Counted from the stretch's first letter, positions 30,517 through 41,614 are shown. The stretch: 64,000 nt of DNA from Limosilactobacillus sp. (GCF_022651205.1 NZ_JALCQI010000002.1:58902-122901); one strand, 5' to 3'. Made by a program: numbers and translations. The notes: generated by a model not told the origin, from the letters alone.

Positions 30517-31164
30517 TTGAAAAAGAAATTAACGTTAACTATCGGAGTCATTTGTTGGCTATTATTTGTTATCTTACTAACTGGTGTTGTTCATCATTCA
30601 ATGTGGATTAATCAGATTGATCAGTTTGGCTTTCAATTACTACACCCAACGTTTCCAAATGAAACTCAGGCCATGATCGTTTTAACCCACCTTGGTGACC
30701 CAATCATTCTTCAAACAGCTACAATTATTTTAGCTCTTTATCTATGGTGGCAAAACAGGCTTAACGAAAGTCTCTGGTATGTGTTCCTCCAGTTTATTGG
30801 CTACTCACTAGTAATTCTCATTAAATATAATGTTCTTCGCATTCGGCCAAGTAATAAACTGTTTCCAGCTAATGGTTATAGTTTCCCCAGTGGTCATACC
30901 TTTGCGACCACTATTTTTGTCTTTACTGTTCTTTCTCTGCTTCTTCCTTATCTTCATCACCAATCAGGAAAAGTTATCTTTCGAATATTTGGTGCATTAT
31001 GGATCGTTATAATAATGGCAACCCGGGTTTATCTCCACGATCACTTTACCAGTGATGTCATTGGTGGCCTGCTACTTGCATGTGGCTGGTGGTTAATTAT
31101 GAACTCTTTTCGTCACCAGCTTTCACAATGGTTAATTAAGCCAATTACGAAAATAAGACTATGA
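30517..31164 (+). CDS. PAP2-family phosphatase
   Basis: PSGHTFATTIFVF ... YLHDHFTSDVIGGLLLA. Confidence 0.88.
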   Translation: MKKKLTLTIGVICWLLFVILLTGVVHHSMWINQIDQFGFQLLHPTFPNETQAMIVLTHLGDPIILQTATIILALYLWWQNRLNESLWYVFLQFIGYSLVILIKYNVLRIRPSNKLFPANGYSFPSGHTFATTIFVFTVLSLLLPYLHHQSGKVIFRIFGALWIVIIMATRVYLHDHFTSDVIGGLLLACGWWLIMNSFRHQLSQWLIKPITKIRL

Positions 31165-31204
31165 AAAAAGAACTCAAGAGGAATTCCTCTTGAGTTCTTT
31201 TTTA
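31163..31204. terminator. bidirectional terminator
   Basis: aaaaaagaactcaagaggaattcctcttgagttctttttt near-perfect palindrome. Confidence 0.8.
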
Positions 31205-31210
31205 GGTCAG

Positions 31211-31286
31211 GGCGGTATGTGGGATTCGAACCCACGCGTGCCGGACCCACAAACCGGTGTGTTAACCAAACTTCACCAATACCGCC
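31211..31286 (-). tRNA. tRNA-His (GTG)
   Basis: GGCGGTAT...CCGGTTTGTGGGTCCGG...GTGGGTTCGAATCCCAC...ATACCGCC; 8-bp acceptor including G-1. Confidence 0.9.
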
Positions 31287-31390
31287 ATATTGATAACCAA
31301 GAAATATAATAGCACACATCCATCTGCGAGTAAATCAATTAATTTACAATTTACCGATAATTTCACCAAACTGATACCAGTTATAACGCA

Positions 31391-31433
31391 AGAAACGGCC
31401 TCCAGAACTTTGCTAAGTTCTGGAAGTCGTTTT
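31391..31433. terminator. terminator 3' of gadB
   Basis: acggcctccagaactttgctaagttctggaagtcgttttt. Confidence 0.65.
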
Positions 31434-31479
31434 TAATCTACGGAATCTCAATAGCTAATTACTAAATATTCATAACGTT

Positions 31480-32886
31480 TTAGTGAGTAAAGCCGTACTT
31501 TTTTAGTTCGGTTTTTTCATGGCTAATAACATGGGACTTGTTCAATTCGTCAATTGCTTGCTTCAAATCTTCGATAAAGTCGTAAGCCATATTCATACTG
31601 AAGTCAGCCCGGCAAACAATCCGTTGTACTTCAACTTTATCAAGGTTTTCTGGTAATGGGTAAGCAGGAACCTGCCAACCCTTCATCCGGAGACGATCTG
31701 CAAGATCATAGAGGGTCCACTTAGCATCGTCTTCCTTCTTATGCTTGTAGCAAACGATCGGTAATTCTGAACCATCATTAACGATTTCAAAATGACCAAG
31801 TTGTGAAATCTCTTTAGCTAAGAATACCGCAACATCATGCGTCCGCTTTTGAATATCTCGGTAACCATTGTAGCCAAAGCGAACAAAATTGTAGTATTGA
31901 CCAATAATTTGTGAAGCACTCCGCGAGAAGTTAATCGCCATCGTTGGTAATTCACCACCAAGGTAACTAACTTTGAAAATTAGTTTGTCTGGCAAAAACT
32001 TCTTGTCACGCCAGAGAACCCAACCAATACCAGGGTAAACTAAACCATACTTGTGACCTGAAGAATTAATTGAAACAACGTTCTTCAACTGGAAGTCCCA
32101 CTTAATATCAGGTTCCATGAATGGGGCATAGAAACCACCGGAAGCTGCATCAACGTGAATGTAAACTTTGTATGGAGTTGTCTTGTTGTACTCTTCAACA
32201 AGGTCGTTTAGTTTTTCAATATTGTCATAACGTCCGGTATAAGTAATACCCATGATGCCCACAATTCCAATTGTGTATTCATCAACATAATCCATTACCT
32301 TTTCCATATTCAGTGATTGGTGCTTCTCATCCATCGGAACAGTCCGCAATTCAATATCAAAGTAGGTAGCAAACTTTTCCCAACAAACTTGATAACCTGA
32401 CGAAATAACTAGGTTTGGCTTATGAGCGTGGATATCAAGGCCCAGTTTCTTTGCCCGTTCACGCCAAGCAAACTTCATTGCTAGGCCACCCAGCATACAA
32501 CCTTCTGAAGAACCAACAGTTGAGGTTCCCATATAGTTTTCATCTGGTTGTGCGTGCCATAAATCAGCGATAATGTTAACACAACGATTCTCTAGTTCAG
32601 CGGTCCGTGGATATTCGGACTTATCAATCGCATTCTTTTCCATCGTTTCTGCCATAATCTTAGTGGCGTTTGGCTCCATGTAAGTTTGACAAAAAGTTGC
32701 CAGGTTCTCACGGGCGTTTCCTTCGTCCAATAATTGATCCTTAACGATTCGGTAAGCAATTCGTGGCTCAACCGGTCGTTCATTTAATTTGTACTTTGGT
32801 AATTCATGATCAGATGAATATGAACCAAAAATTGGATCAAGATAGTTTCGCTTTTCCTGACTATTTTTACCGTATAATCCAGCCAT
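31480..32886 (-). CDS. gadB: glutamate decarboxylase
   Basis: YMGTSTVGSSEGCMLGGLAMKFAWRERAK; SINSSGHKYGLVYPGIGWVLWRD. Confidence 0.97.
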   Translation of the reverse strand: MAGLYGKNSQEKRNYLDPIFGSYSSDHELPKYKLNERPVEPRIAYRIVKDQLLDEGNARENLATFCQTYMEPNATKIMAETMEKNAIDKSEYPRTAELENRCVNIIADLWHAQPDENYMGTSTVGSSEGCMLGGLAMKFAWRERAKKLGLDIHAHKPNLVISSGYQVCWEKFATYFDIELRTVPMDEKHQSLNMEKVMDYVDEYTIGIVGIMGITYTGRYDNIEKLNDLVEEYNKTTPYKVYIHVDAASGGFYAPFMEPDIKWDFQLKNVVSINSSGHKYGLVYPGIGWVLWRDKKFLPDKLIFKVSYLGGELPTMAINFSRSASQIIGQYYNFVRFGYNGYRDIQKRTHDVAVFLAKEISQLGHFEIVNDGSELPIVCYKHKKEDDAKWTLYDLADRLRMKGWQVPAYPLPENLDKVEVQRIVCRADFSMNMAYDFIEDLKQAIDELNKSHVISHEKTELKKYGFTH

Positions 32887-32917
32887 ATAAATAACCTCCT
32901 AGTTATTTTGCGTATGT

Positions 32918-34456
32918 TCATTTGATGCGAGTTTCTGGGATAATATGGTGCTCACCACGAGCAATTGGTGGTACAGATGGAATAATATCCTGTGCGCTTA
33001 AGTGCTTTGGTTGGTCACCATTACCATCATCATTACCGTGATTCAACTTATAATGGAATGCATAGATAATGAATGGAATAACTAGTGCAATAATAAAGCT
33101 AACAATTAGCACGGTCAGGTAAGCCTTATCCGATGACCGTGGTAAGTTGCTCGGTGGTACAAAGGAAATGTAGAAAGCAAAGATTGAGACTAATAGTCCA
33201 CAGACGGAAATAATTGTTTTACCAAATGTCCCACCAGGGACTTCGTATTTACGTTTCAAATCTTTCTTCTTAAAGATCAAAACCAAGTAACCAATAAAGA
33301 ATAGCAGGTAACCAACAAGGTAGATCACAACGGTTAGTGACATTGCTGCAAAGAATGAAACGTTGTCACTGCCACCACCAAATGTTAGAACTGCATCCCA
33401 AATGGAAACAATAACCCCTTGAATGGCGATTAGTGGTATTGGAACACCGGCTTTATTTGTCTTCCGGAACCACTTAGGTAAGATCCCTTGCTGGGCCGTT
33501 GCAAACATTCCCCGTGAAGGACCAATAACCCAAGAACTAATTTCGGCCATAACACCGGCAGCAATCATTAAGGCAATTACCTTAACTAACCAGCCTAAAT
33601 GTGGATTAATATATAGCAATGAGTAATTAAATGCTTGAACAACACCAGCACTAAGTGACAATTCCTTTTGTGGAACAACCGCAGCAACCGTAAAGCCACC
33701 AAAGGTATCCAAGCAAATAGCAAGAATAACCAAGATAAACATGGCAAGCGGGTAATTACGCTTTGGATTCTGCAATTCATTAATGTGCGATGCTGAAGCT
33801 TCAACACCCATGTAAGCTAATACGAAGGAAACAAAGACAACCAGCGTATTGAGCTTAGCAAAATCTGGTACAAAGGCATGTGGTGTAAACGTAAGTTGGA
33901 TTGGATCGCCCTTCACGATATACCAAACTGCCAGAATAAATAGGATTAGCGATGGGATTAAAATCCCAATAGAAAATCCCCACTTGGCAATTCGAGCAGT
34001 ATATTTAGTACCAGCAAATTGTGAGAACGTTAAAAGCCAAAAGATAATTAGGACACCGAAGAATTTAATCACTGGAACCTGATTTAACTCGGGCCAATCA
34101 AAAACAAATGATAATGCCCCAAGAATGAAGTAAATCATTGTAATGAAACCAACAGTAATTTGGAACCACTGAAAGAAGATCGCCGCGAAGCCCCAGCGTT
34201 CGCCAAGAGTATGCTTAACCCAGCTAAAGATTCCACCACCATTTTTGTTCCAGCCATTTACCGTTGCCATTTCGGCAGCACATAAAGCAACCGGTAAGAA
34301 CCAAAAGATTCCACCGAGGATGAGGAAGAAGATCAAGTGCAACTTGGAAGTCGCAAATGTCGGATACTCATAAGCGGTCAAAACCATTGATGCGGTCAAT
34401 GAAAAGAATCCAAAGAGGGTTAGATTTCGCGTCGCTTGTTTTGCGTTACTATTCAT
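32918..34456 (-). CDS. gadC: glutamate:GABA antiporter
   Basis: APC-family 12-TM protein, upstream of gadB. Confidence 0.93.
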   Translation of the reverse strand: MNSNAKQATRNLTLFGFFSLTASMVLTAYEYPTFATSKLHLIFFLILGGIFWFLPVALCAAEMATVNGWNKNGGGIFSWVKHTLGERWGFAAIFFQWFQITVGFITMIYFILGALSFVFDWPELNQVPVIKFFGVLIIFWLLTFSQFAGTKYTARIAKWGFSIGILIPSLILFILAVWYIVKGDPIQLTFTPHAFVPDFAKLNTLVVFVSFVLAYMGVEASASHINELQNPKRNYPLAMFILVILAICLDTFGGFTVAAVVPQKELSLSAGVVQAFNYSLLYINPHLGWLVKVIALMIAAGVMAEISSWVIGPSRGMFATAQQGILPKWFRKTNKAGVPIPLIAIQGVIVSIWDAVLTFGGGSDNVSFFAAMSLTVVIYLVGYLLFFIGYLVLIFKKKDLKRKYEVPGGTFGKTIISVCGLLVSIFAFYISFVPPSNLPRSSDKAYLTVLIVSFIIALVIPFIIYAFHYKLNHGNDDGNGDQPKHLSAQDIIPSVPPIARGEHHIIPETRIK

Positions 34457-34843
34457 AATTCTCTCCTTTCATTCTTAATAGATTGATAAATAACAGAAGG
34501 CTATCCGACGTCATAAAACTAACTTTGGATCCATTAAGCTAAATTTAGTAGTCGATATTAATAATCAGCAAAGTTATTTATCGCACCCTGAATATAACAA
34601 ATAATTCCCTAATTTCAAAGTAATATGATAATAACTATTTTTGTTAATTATAAATAATTTGCATACTAGTTACTTGTTGTTGCCTATATAAAATAGTTAT
34701 CTGTATATAAATATTAGTAATTCTTATTGGTTGACTTTATGGCATAATTTACGTTATAAAGAATGTTTAAGCTGAATTAATTTAAAATAAAAAAATAGCC
34801 AGAGAGGATATCTCCCTGACTATTTTTTATTCTAATTACTTCT

Positions 34844-35536
34844 TTAGAAGCTTTCCAAATCAAGTGTAACACTTGGTCCGAAAGTAGAAGCGATTGAAGC
34901 ATGTTGTACATAAGTACCACGTACAGAAGCTGGACGGGACTTCATAACAATATCTTCAATAGTCTTTAAGTTTTCGACTAACTTGTCAGTGTCGAATGAA
35001 ACTTTACCGAATGGTACAGCAACGTTACCATCACGGTCAGTCCGGTAAGTAACCTTACCAGCCTTTGATTCTTCAACGGCCTTGGCAACATCCATTGTAA
35101 CCGTGCCAGTCTTAGGGTTTGGCATTAAGCCCTTAGGTCCAAGAATCCGACCTAAACGACCTACAACTGGCATCATGTCTGGAGTTGCGATTGCAACGTC
35201 GAAATCTAACCAGCCGTCTTGAATCTTGTCAGCTAAGTCAGCATCACCAACAAAGTCAGCGCCTGCATCCTTAGCAGCCTTAGCATTGTCTCCCTTAGCG
35301 AAAACAATAACTGTTTGATCCTTACCAGTACCGTTTGGTAAAACAACGGCACCACGTAATTGTTGGTCAGCTTGCTTAGTGTCAACGTTTAACTTAAATG
35401 CAACTTCAACAGTTGAGTCAAAGTTAGCGAAATCAATATCTTTTACTAATTGAACTGCGTCGTTAACAGCGTACTTCTTCTTGCTGTCAACCTTTTTAAG
35501 CGCATCTTGGTACTTCTTACCACGATTTTTAGCCAT
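34844..35536 (-). CDS. rplA: 50S ribosomal protein L1
   Basis: [65 protein letters not shown]. Confidence 0.97.
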   Translation of the reverse strand: MAKNRGKKYQDALKKVDSKKKYAVNDAVQLVKDIDFANFDSTVEVAFKLNVDTKQADQQLRGAVVLPNGTGKDQTVIVFAKGDNAKAAKDAGADFVGDADLADKIQDGWLDFDVAIATPDMMPVVGRLGRILGPKGLMPNPKTGTVTMDVAKAVEESKAGKVTYRTDRDGNVAVPFGKVSFDTDKLVENLKTIEDIVMKSRPASVRGTYVQHASIASTFGPSVTLDLESF

Positions 35537-35630
35537 CTTGTGTTTTCCTCCTTGCAAATGTGGTCTAGCGGAGTTAATACCTCCCACGGGACATCCTACT
35601 TTAATAGGATATCCGGACTGCTACTTAGAA

Positions 35631-36056
35631 CTAGTCTTCAACAGTGAAGCCCATGCTCCGTGCAGTACCTTCGATCATGCGCATAGCTGCTTCAACATCA
35701 GCGGCGTTTAGATCTTGCATCTTAGTTTCGGCGATTTCCTTAACTTGAGCCTTGGTTACAGATGCAACCTTGTTAGTGTTAGGTTCACCGGAACCGTGTT
35801 CAACACCAGCGGCCTTCTTCAGTAAGACAGCAGCAGGTGGCGTCTTAGTAATGAAGTCGAATGAACGGTCCTCATATACGGTAATAACAACTGGGATCAA
35901 CATACCCTTTTGGTCTGCTGTCCGAGCGTTAAATTCCTTAGTGAAGCCCATAATGTTAATACCTGCTTGTCCAAGTGCAGGACCTACTGGTGGAGCTGGT
36001 GTAGCAGCACCGGCAGGAATTTGCAACTTGACAACGTTAGCTACTTTTTTTGCCAC
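35631..36056 (-). CDS. rplK: 50S ribosomal protein L11
   Basis: [44 protein letters not shown]. Confidence 0.97.
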   Translation of the reverse strand: MAKKVANVVKLQIPAGAATPAPPVGPALGQAGINIMGFTKEFNARTADQKGMLIPVVITVYEDRSFDFITKTPPAAVLLKKAAGVEHGSGEPNTNKVASVTKAQVKEIAETKMQDLNAADVEAAMRMIEGTARSMGFTVED

Positions 36057-36194
36057 GAGACAAAACCTCCTTAGTCCGTGTTGTGGTCATGATGAGGCAG
36101 TAAATTTACCTCTCCCACAGTATGTTTAATAGCATACCTAGGTAAAATACCACATTTATTATTAAAATTCAAGGTAATAGTTTAAAAATGAGTT

Positions 36195-36385
36195 TTATTG
36201 GGTGAGCGGCTGTGTTCTACCGCGGTATGGAATCAGCTCGTCCGAATTTTCCTTCTACTGCAGCATAGCCAAAACGTGCTCAGCCTAACCTTCCTCGAGC
36301 TAACGACCTCCACCTCCGACGGCATACCGCCGTTCGGTGGAGAAATCGTTAGCCACCGGAAGGTTTTAACGGCTTCACACTCTTT
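36195..36385 (-). repeat. structured 3'UTR element, copy D (after nusG)
   Basis: Sense: TAG-AATAAAAAGAGTGTGAAGCCGTTAAAACCTTCCGGTGGCTAACGATTTCTCCACCGAACGGCGGTATGCCGTCGGAGGTGGAGGTCGTTAGCTCGAGGAAGGTTAGGCTGAGCAC... Confidence 0.75.
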
Positions 36386-36931
36386 TTATTCTACCGTATC
36401 AATTTGGTCAAAGCCAAGTTCGGCGGAAGTTTCGCGGCCGAACATTTCAACGTTAACCTTTAGCTTCATCTTTTCGTGATCAACTTCGGTAACCTTACCG
36501 GTTAAATCAGCGAATGGACCGGCGATAACTTTTACGCTGTCACCTACGTTAACATCAATATCGTGTTGAACGGTTTGAACACCCATCCGTTTCATAATCC
36601 GGTCAACTTCTTCAGGAAGCAATGGCGTTGGCTTAGAACCACCACCGTGTGAACCTAAGAAACCAGTAACCCCTGGGGTATTCCGTGCAATATACCATGC
36701 TTGGTCAGTCATTACCATTTCTACTAAAACATAACCAGGGAAAGTCTTTTCAACGATTTCCTTTGCCTGACCATCCTTAACTTGTCGAACCTCATCTTCA
36801 GGAACAACAACCCGGAAAATATAGTCTTGCATTCCCATTGATTGCGCACGAGATTCCAAGTTACTCTTAACCCGGTTTTCATAGCCAGAGTATGTATGTA
36901 AGACGTACCAACGCTTTTCGTTTGATTCCAC
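36386..36931 (-). CDS. nusG: transcription termination/antitermination protein NusG
   Basis: KRWYVLHTYSGYENRVKSNLESRA; GDSVKVIAGPFADLTGKV. Confidence 0.97.
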   Translation of the reverse strand: MESNEKRWYVLHTYSGYENRVKSNLESRAQSMGMQDYIFRVVVPEDEVRQVKDGQAKEIVEKTFPGYVLVEMVMTDQAWYIARNTPGVTGFLGSHGGGSKPTPLLPEEVDRIMKRMGVQTVQHDIDVNVGDSVKVIAGPFADLTGKVTEVDHEKMKLKVNVEMFGRETSAELGFDQIDTVE

Positions 36932-37050
36932 GATAAATCCTCCTTAAGTAAAAATCACTTTCATTTTCAAATTCAAAATAAAAAACCTCGCGGATCCCCA
37001 CGAAGCTTGCTGCTTTTAGTATAGCAAATCTATTATAGTTTGACCACTGC

Positions 37051-37227
37051 TTAGACAAATAACTTCATCAAAAGTTGAATTAGCCAATCGAATAAGGCAA
37101 AAAATAGGACAAAGAACAGCGTTAAAGAAATAACAATGGTTGTATCACGCCGGTTCTCACGAGCTGTTGGCCAAACAACCAGTTTCATTTCATGATTTAC
37201 GCTTTTAATAAAACGAAACAAATGCAT
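37051..37227 (-). CDS. secE: preprotein translocase subunit SecE
   Basis: MHLFRFIKSVNHEMKLVVWPTARENRRDTTIVISLTLFFVLFFALFDWLI. Confidence 0.93.
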   Translation of the reverse strand: MHLFRFIKSVNHEMKLVVWPTARENRRDTTIVISLTLFFVLFFALFDWLIQLLMKLFV

Positions 37228-37243
37228 AATTTCCTCCAACTAA

Positions 37244-37393
37244 TTATCGAGTTTCACGATGCAGAGTATACTCTCCACAATGTTTACAAAATTTTTTTAA
37301 TTCTAATCGTTCTGATCGTTGAGGATTGGCGGTAATCACATAATTATGAGCGCCACATTTTGTACATTCCAACGCAACTTTCTTTTGGGACAT
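37244..37393 (-). CDS. rpmG: 50S ribosomal protein L33
   Basis: Own translation: [49 protein letters not shown] (49 aa, absent from the ORF track). Confidence 0.93.
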   Translation of the reverse strand: MSQKKVALECTKCGAHNYVITANPQRSERLELKKFCKHCGEYTLHRETR

Positions 37394-37536
37394 ACTTCCA
37401 CCTCCACATACATTTTAGATTAGCATGTTCTCTCTACTAAAACAAGTCTATCAATAAGGGACCCGGTAACTTAATACCAAGGTCCCTTTTATAATTTCAG
37501 TTTTATTAATAATTTCCGAACATATCTCCTATTAGA

Positions 37537-38104
37537 TCATTCACCCGTCAAAATTCTGACTAACTTAGTCCTACTCCGCGAAAGTGAGCTTTGGACTTGA
37601 CGCTTACTACAATGTAATTCCCGACAAACATTTTTAATTGACTTCCCGGTAACAATCATTGATAGTACCCGTCGTTCAAAAGGTGAACTAATTCTAATAA
37701 TCTCTTCAATACTCTGATGGCAACAAACGATTCCTTCAGGTGAGTTTTCTCCTTCAAGCAGTTCTTCATTACTGCTCCCACCCAGTAGTTCTAACTGTTC
37801 AACTGGGATCCGCTTATTTGCCTGTTGCGAACGATATAAATCAAGTAACCGATTAACCAAACTCTGCTTATAAAAGCCGCTAAATTGATGGATATCCCTA
37901 CCATCATAAGAATAAATAACCTTTAGCAATACGAGCTGGGCTTCTTGACACCAGTCTTCAAATTCTAGCTCAGTAATATAGTATCTTTGCCAAAGTCGCT
38001 TAACTAGTGAAGAATAACAATCATATAAAGCCATAAACTTATCCTCATCGCCAAATTGTGCTTGGTTGAGTAATTTGAGATCAGCTGACTGATTTTTCAT
38101 CATC
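37537..38104 (-). CDS. sigma-70 family RNA polymerase sigma factor (SigH-like position)
   Basis: FMALYDCYSSLVKRLWQRYYITELEFEDWCQEAQLVLLKVIYSYD...; between rpmG and rlmB. Confidence 0.8.
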
Positions 38105-38106
38105 AT

Positions 38107-38370
38107 CCTAACTCAACTCATTTGTTAAGTATTACCTTTCTTGAATTGGCTTTCCCACCCACTTTGCGATCGCATTTGTTTCATTTTCTGAGCATGGGTT
38201 CCTTGTTCGTCAAGAAGGTAACCCACTTTCAGTTCGTTGCCTGACAAATAGGATCTCCATCCTATTACCAGGAAGAATTAGGTTCTTAGTATTGGTTCCT
38301 GATACTAATTCCACCAACTCTTGGTGATTAATGCCTGAAAATAATCTACCAAATTTTATTTAATTTGAAT
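38107..38370 (-). other. putative structured 5' leader / ncRNA upstream of sigma factor
   Basis: TTGTTC-N17-TACTAT promoter (38369-38397) followed by consecutive perfect hairpins incl. AATAGGATggagATCCTATT (38247-38266) and GGGTTaCCTT...AAGGAACCC (38196-38224). Confidence 0.45.
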
Positions 38371-38677
38371 AGTACTTTATTGTGATTTGTTGAACAACTA
38401 TTCAAATGATAGTTATCAAAATATAATTCTGAGGTTAATATTATTTAATTAATACAATTATCGTTGACCCCCATGAATTTAAAAGAGACATTTGTATCAT
38501 TTACACCATTATCTTTTGTTATGGTCAATTTTATAATTCAAAAAAATTTTCTTATTTAATTATTCACTTAATCCCGTGAGGTGACTTTCTTAAATCAACT
38601 AAACAAAAAAGAGACCGGCAAAGATACCAATCTCTAACTCGCTATGATAAACATTCATATCATAACGTTATCAATCT

Positions 38678-39424
38678 TTACAATGGATGTCGTGAATTAA
38701 AGCCCTGATAAATTAACAGGCTAGCTGCAACACTGGCATTTAAGCTTTGAACGTGACCAATCATTGGAATTGTCAGCATTTCATCACAGTTCTTCTTTAA
38801 TAATTGAGAAATGCCCTTTCCTTCATTACCGATTACTAAGGCTACGGCCCCCTTAGCATTCCAGCGCCGATAATCTGTTCCCTTCATATCAGTACCAAAA
38901 AGCCATACTCCGCGATCCTTTAATTCTTGCGCCGTTTGCACAAGGTTAGTAACCCGAGCAACAGGAACATGTTCGATTGCTCCCGTAGAAGTCTTTGCCA
39001 CCACGGAAGTTAGCCCAACCGCACGACGCCGAGGAATAATAATCCCATGTACTCCCGCAGCATCGGCGGTCCGAATTATTGAGCCAAGGTTATGCGGGTC
39101 TTCCAGCTCATCTAAGATCAGGAAAAACGGGTCTTCCTCATGCTTAGCCGCATTATCAAACAGATCGTCAATCGTTGCATAATGATACGCTGCAACTGCT
39201 AAAGCAACCCCCTGGTGGTTTTGGTGATCGCTCATCTGATCCAGTTTGGTCTTCGGTACGTTTGAAATTACCAAATGCTTTTCCTTAGCCAATTTAATAA
39301 TTTGTGAAATGGCATCGGACTTTAGGCCTGATTGAATAAAGACCTTGTTAATCTCTTGATCAGACTTTAATGCCATTACAGCCGGATGACGGCCAATAAT
39401 AAAATCATTGTTTTCACTTTTCAT
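38678..39424 (-). CDS. rlmB: 23S rRNA 2'-O-methyltransferase RlmB (TrmH/SpoU family)
   Basis: [51 protein letters not shown]. Confidence 0.95.
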   Translation of the reverse strand: MKSENNDFIIGRHPAVMALKSDQEINKVFIQSGLKSDAISQIIKLAKEKHLVISNVPKTKLDQMSDHQNHQGVALAVAAYHYATIDDLFDNAAKHEEDPFFLILDELEDPHNLGSIIRTADAAGVHGIIIPRRRAVGLTSVVAKTSTGAIEHVPVARVTNLVQTAQELKDRGVWLFGTDMKGTDYRRWNAKGAVALVIGNEGKGISQLLKKNCDEMLTIPMIGHVQSLNASVAASLLIYQGFNSRHPL

Positions 39425-39827
39425 GTCGTGTTCTCCCTGCTTCAACCTGCTGAATGCACCACTCTGCTAATTCGGTAACCCGTTCCTGCTTACCAGCTAA
39501 CTGGAGATAGCCCATCATCGCCTCAAAACCGGTCGAAATCCGGTAAGTTAAAACGGAAGTGTGCTTTGCATGAGTATGACTATTAGCGTTCCGTCCTCGC
39601 TTAAAGTAGGCCCATTCATCTTCATTCAAGATATCATCCTGCTTCATCAGGTCAATCAATGCTGCTTGAGCCTTAGCAGAAACATAATGAGTCGCAATGT
39701 GTTGCAGCTTAGTTGGCTTAGCTAAGCCAGTACTCAAAAGGTGCTGACGAATAAATACTTCATAAACGGCATCCCCCAAGTAAGCAAGGGCAATTCCATT
39801 CAATTGTCGATAATCTGCTTGTTCCAT
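39414..39827 (-). CDS. mrnC: Mini-ribonuclease 3
   Basis: [45 protein letters not shown]. Confidence 0.94.
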   Translation of the reverse strand: MEQADYRQLNGIALAYLGDAVYEVFIRQHLLSTGLAKPTKLQHIATHYVSAKAQAALIDLMKQDDILNEDEWAYFKRGRNANSHTHAKHTSVLTYRISTGFEAMMGYLQLAGKQERVTELAEWCIQQVEAGRTRHEK

Positions 39828-39842
39828 TAAATTCCTTCCAGT

Positions 39843-41261
39843 CTATTTCTTAACTCGCTTAAACCGTGTCCCCTGTGGCGTATCTTCAAGAATAATTCCT
39901 TGATTCTTTAATTCATCACGAATTTGGTCACTTCGGGCAAAATCTTTATTTTTCCGTGCTTCATTCCGTTCATCAATCAATGCTTGAATGTGATCATCAT
40001 TTAATTCATTGTTGCTTGCAGTTAATTTTACACCGAAGATTGCAACTAACTCAGCAATTAAGTCTTTGATCTCGGTTAGTGCTTCTGACTTAACCTGATC
40101 CTGTTGAGCGTAAACGTTGGCATACTTAACTAATTCGTAAACAACTGTAATCCCATTCTGAACATTAATATCATCATCCATTGCTTCAACGAATGCTTGC
40201 CTGAAGTCAGCCAATTTTTCAGTAACCACTGAATCGTTGCCTTCCTGAGCATCCCCTTGTCGGTACGTTAAATTATCAAATGCAGTTTGGATATGTTCAA
40301 GGTTATTCTTGGCGTCAATAAGGTTATCCTTACTGTACTGAATTGGCCGCCGATACTGAGTTGTTGCCATAAAGAACCGCAGCACTTGTGGATCAACCCG
40401 TTTAATAATGTCATGAACAGTGATGAAGTTATGTAAAGACTTACTCATCTTTTCGTTATCTTTTCCGATGGTAACAAATCCGTTATGCATCCAATAACGA
40501 ACAAATTTTTGACCAGTCTCCGCTTCACTTTGTGCAATTTCATTCTCATGGTGAGGAAATTCCAAATCCTGACCACCACCGTGAATATCAATCGTCTTAC
40601 CAAGATACTTGGTTGACATTACTGAACACTCAATATGCCAACCGGGACGACCCTTTCCCCAAGGAGAATCCCAGCTAATTTCACCTGGCTTAGCTGCTTT
40701 CCAGAGGGCAAAGTCCATCGGATCTTCCTTCTTGTTGACTTCATCAGCGCTAACATGCTCACTAGCACCAACTTCTAAATCATCAATTGACTGTCCAGAT
40801 AGTTGTCCATAATGCTTAAACTTCCGTGCCCGATAGTAAACATCACCATCGTTCTCGTACGCATAGCCCTTTTCGATTAATCCCTGAACAAACTCAATAA
40901 TTTCAGGAATGTTTTCGGTTGCCCGCGGATGCATTGTTGCTGGCTCAATATTAATTGCCTTAGTGTCTTCCATAAATGCCTTGATGTACTTATCTGCTAA
41001 CTGAGGAACAGTAATTCCTTGTTCATGAGCAGCCTTAATCATCTTATCATCAACGTCGGTAAAGTTAGAGACATAATTCACCTTATATCCCTTGAACTCA
41101 AGATATCGTCGAACCGTATCAAAGGCAATTGCTGATCGAGCATTCCCAATGTGGATATAGTTATACACAGTTGGGCCACAGACATACATGTTAACAACTC
41201 CTGGGGTTTGCGGTTTAAATTCTTCTTGCTTACGGGTCAATGTGTTATATATTGTTAGCAT
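39843..41261 (-). CDS. cysS: cysteinyl-tRNA synthetase
   Basis: [40 protein letters not shown]. Confidence 0.97.
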   Translation of the reverse strand: MLTIYNTLTRKQEEFKPQTPGVVNMYVCGPTVYNYIHIGNARSAIAFDTVRRYLEFKGYKVNYVSNFTDVDDKMIKAAHEQGITVPQLADKYIKAFMEDTKAINIEPATMHPRATENIPEIIEFVQGLIEKGYAYENDGDVYYRARKFKHYGQLSGQSIDDLEVGASEHVSADEVNKKEDPMDFALWKAAKPGEISWDSPWGKGRPGWHIECSVMSTKYLGKTIDIHGGGQDLEFPHHENEIAQSEAETGQKFVRYWMHNGFVTIGKDNEKMSKSLHNFITVHDIIKRVDPQVLRFFMATTQYRRPIQYSKDNLIDAKNNLEHIQTAFDNLTYRQGDAQEGNDSVVTEKLADFRQAFVEAMDDDINVQNGITVVYELVKYANVYAQQDQVKSEALTEIKDLIAELVAIFGVKLTASNNELNDDHIQALIDERNEARKNKDFARSDQIRDELKNQGIILEDTPQGTRFKRVKK

Positions 41262-41577
41262 GACTGTCTGCTCCTTTCACTTCTATACCCATTAATACTA
41301 ACATATCTAGCTAATTAAACGTATTGTCGGTTATTTTTTCTAAGGAAAAACTTTTTTTACTTTATCGTCACAATTTCTTCACATTCTCCTGATAGTATAT
41401 AAAGCGTAGTAAAGATATCCAACTTTACTACTAATGAAACCTATTATTTTTCAATTACTCCTCCCAATAGTAACCGAAAAAATAATTTATATGAGGATCC
41501 CCCAAGTCCTCATAATACTCCTCAAGAGATAGCACTATCCTAGCTATCTCTTTTTGTTTGTAGGTAGTGTGTAAAAA

Positions 41578-41614
41578 AGGCGAGAAAAGTTTTCGGACTT
41601 TTCTCGCCTTTTTT
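41578..41614 (+). terminator. strong terminator-like hairpin
   Basis: aaggcgagaaaagttttcggacttttctcgccttttttg. Confidence 0.7.

Noticed and set aside
35752-36129. 125-aa + strand ORF
   Set aside because: Antisense shadow of rplK.
38107-38345. Decayed protein gene (open stretches INHQELVELVSGTNTKNLILPGNRMEILFVRQRTESGLPS and YLLDEQGTHAQKMKQMRSQSGWESQFKKGNT) upstream of the sigma factor
   Set aside because: No start codon with RBS, two frames needed, and the same bases form consecutive perfect helices; treated as structured RNA, though not excluded.
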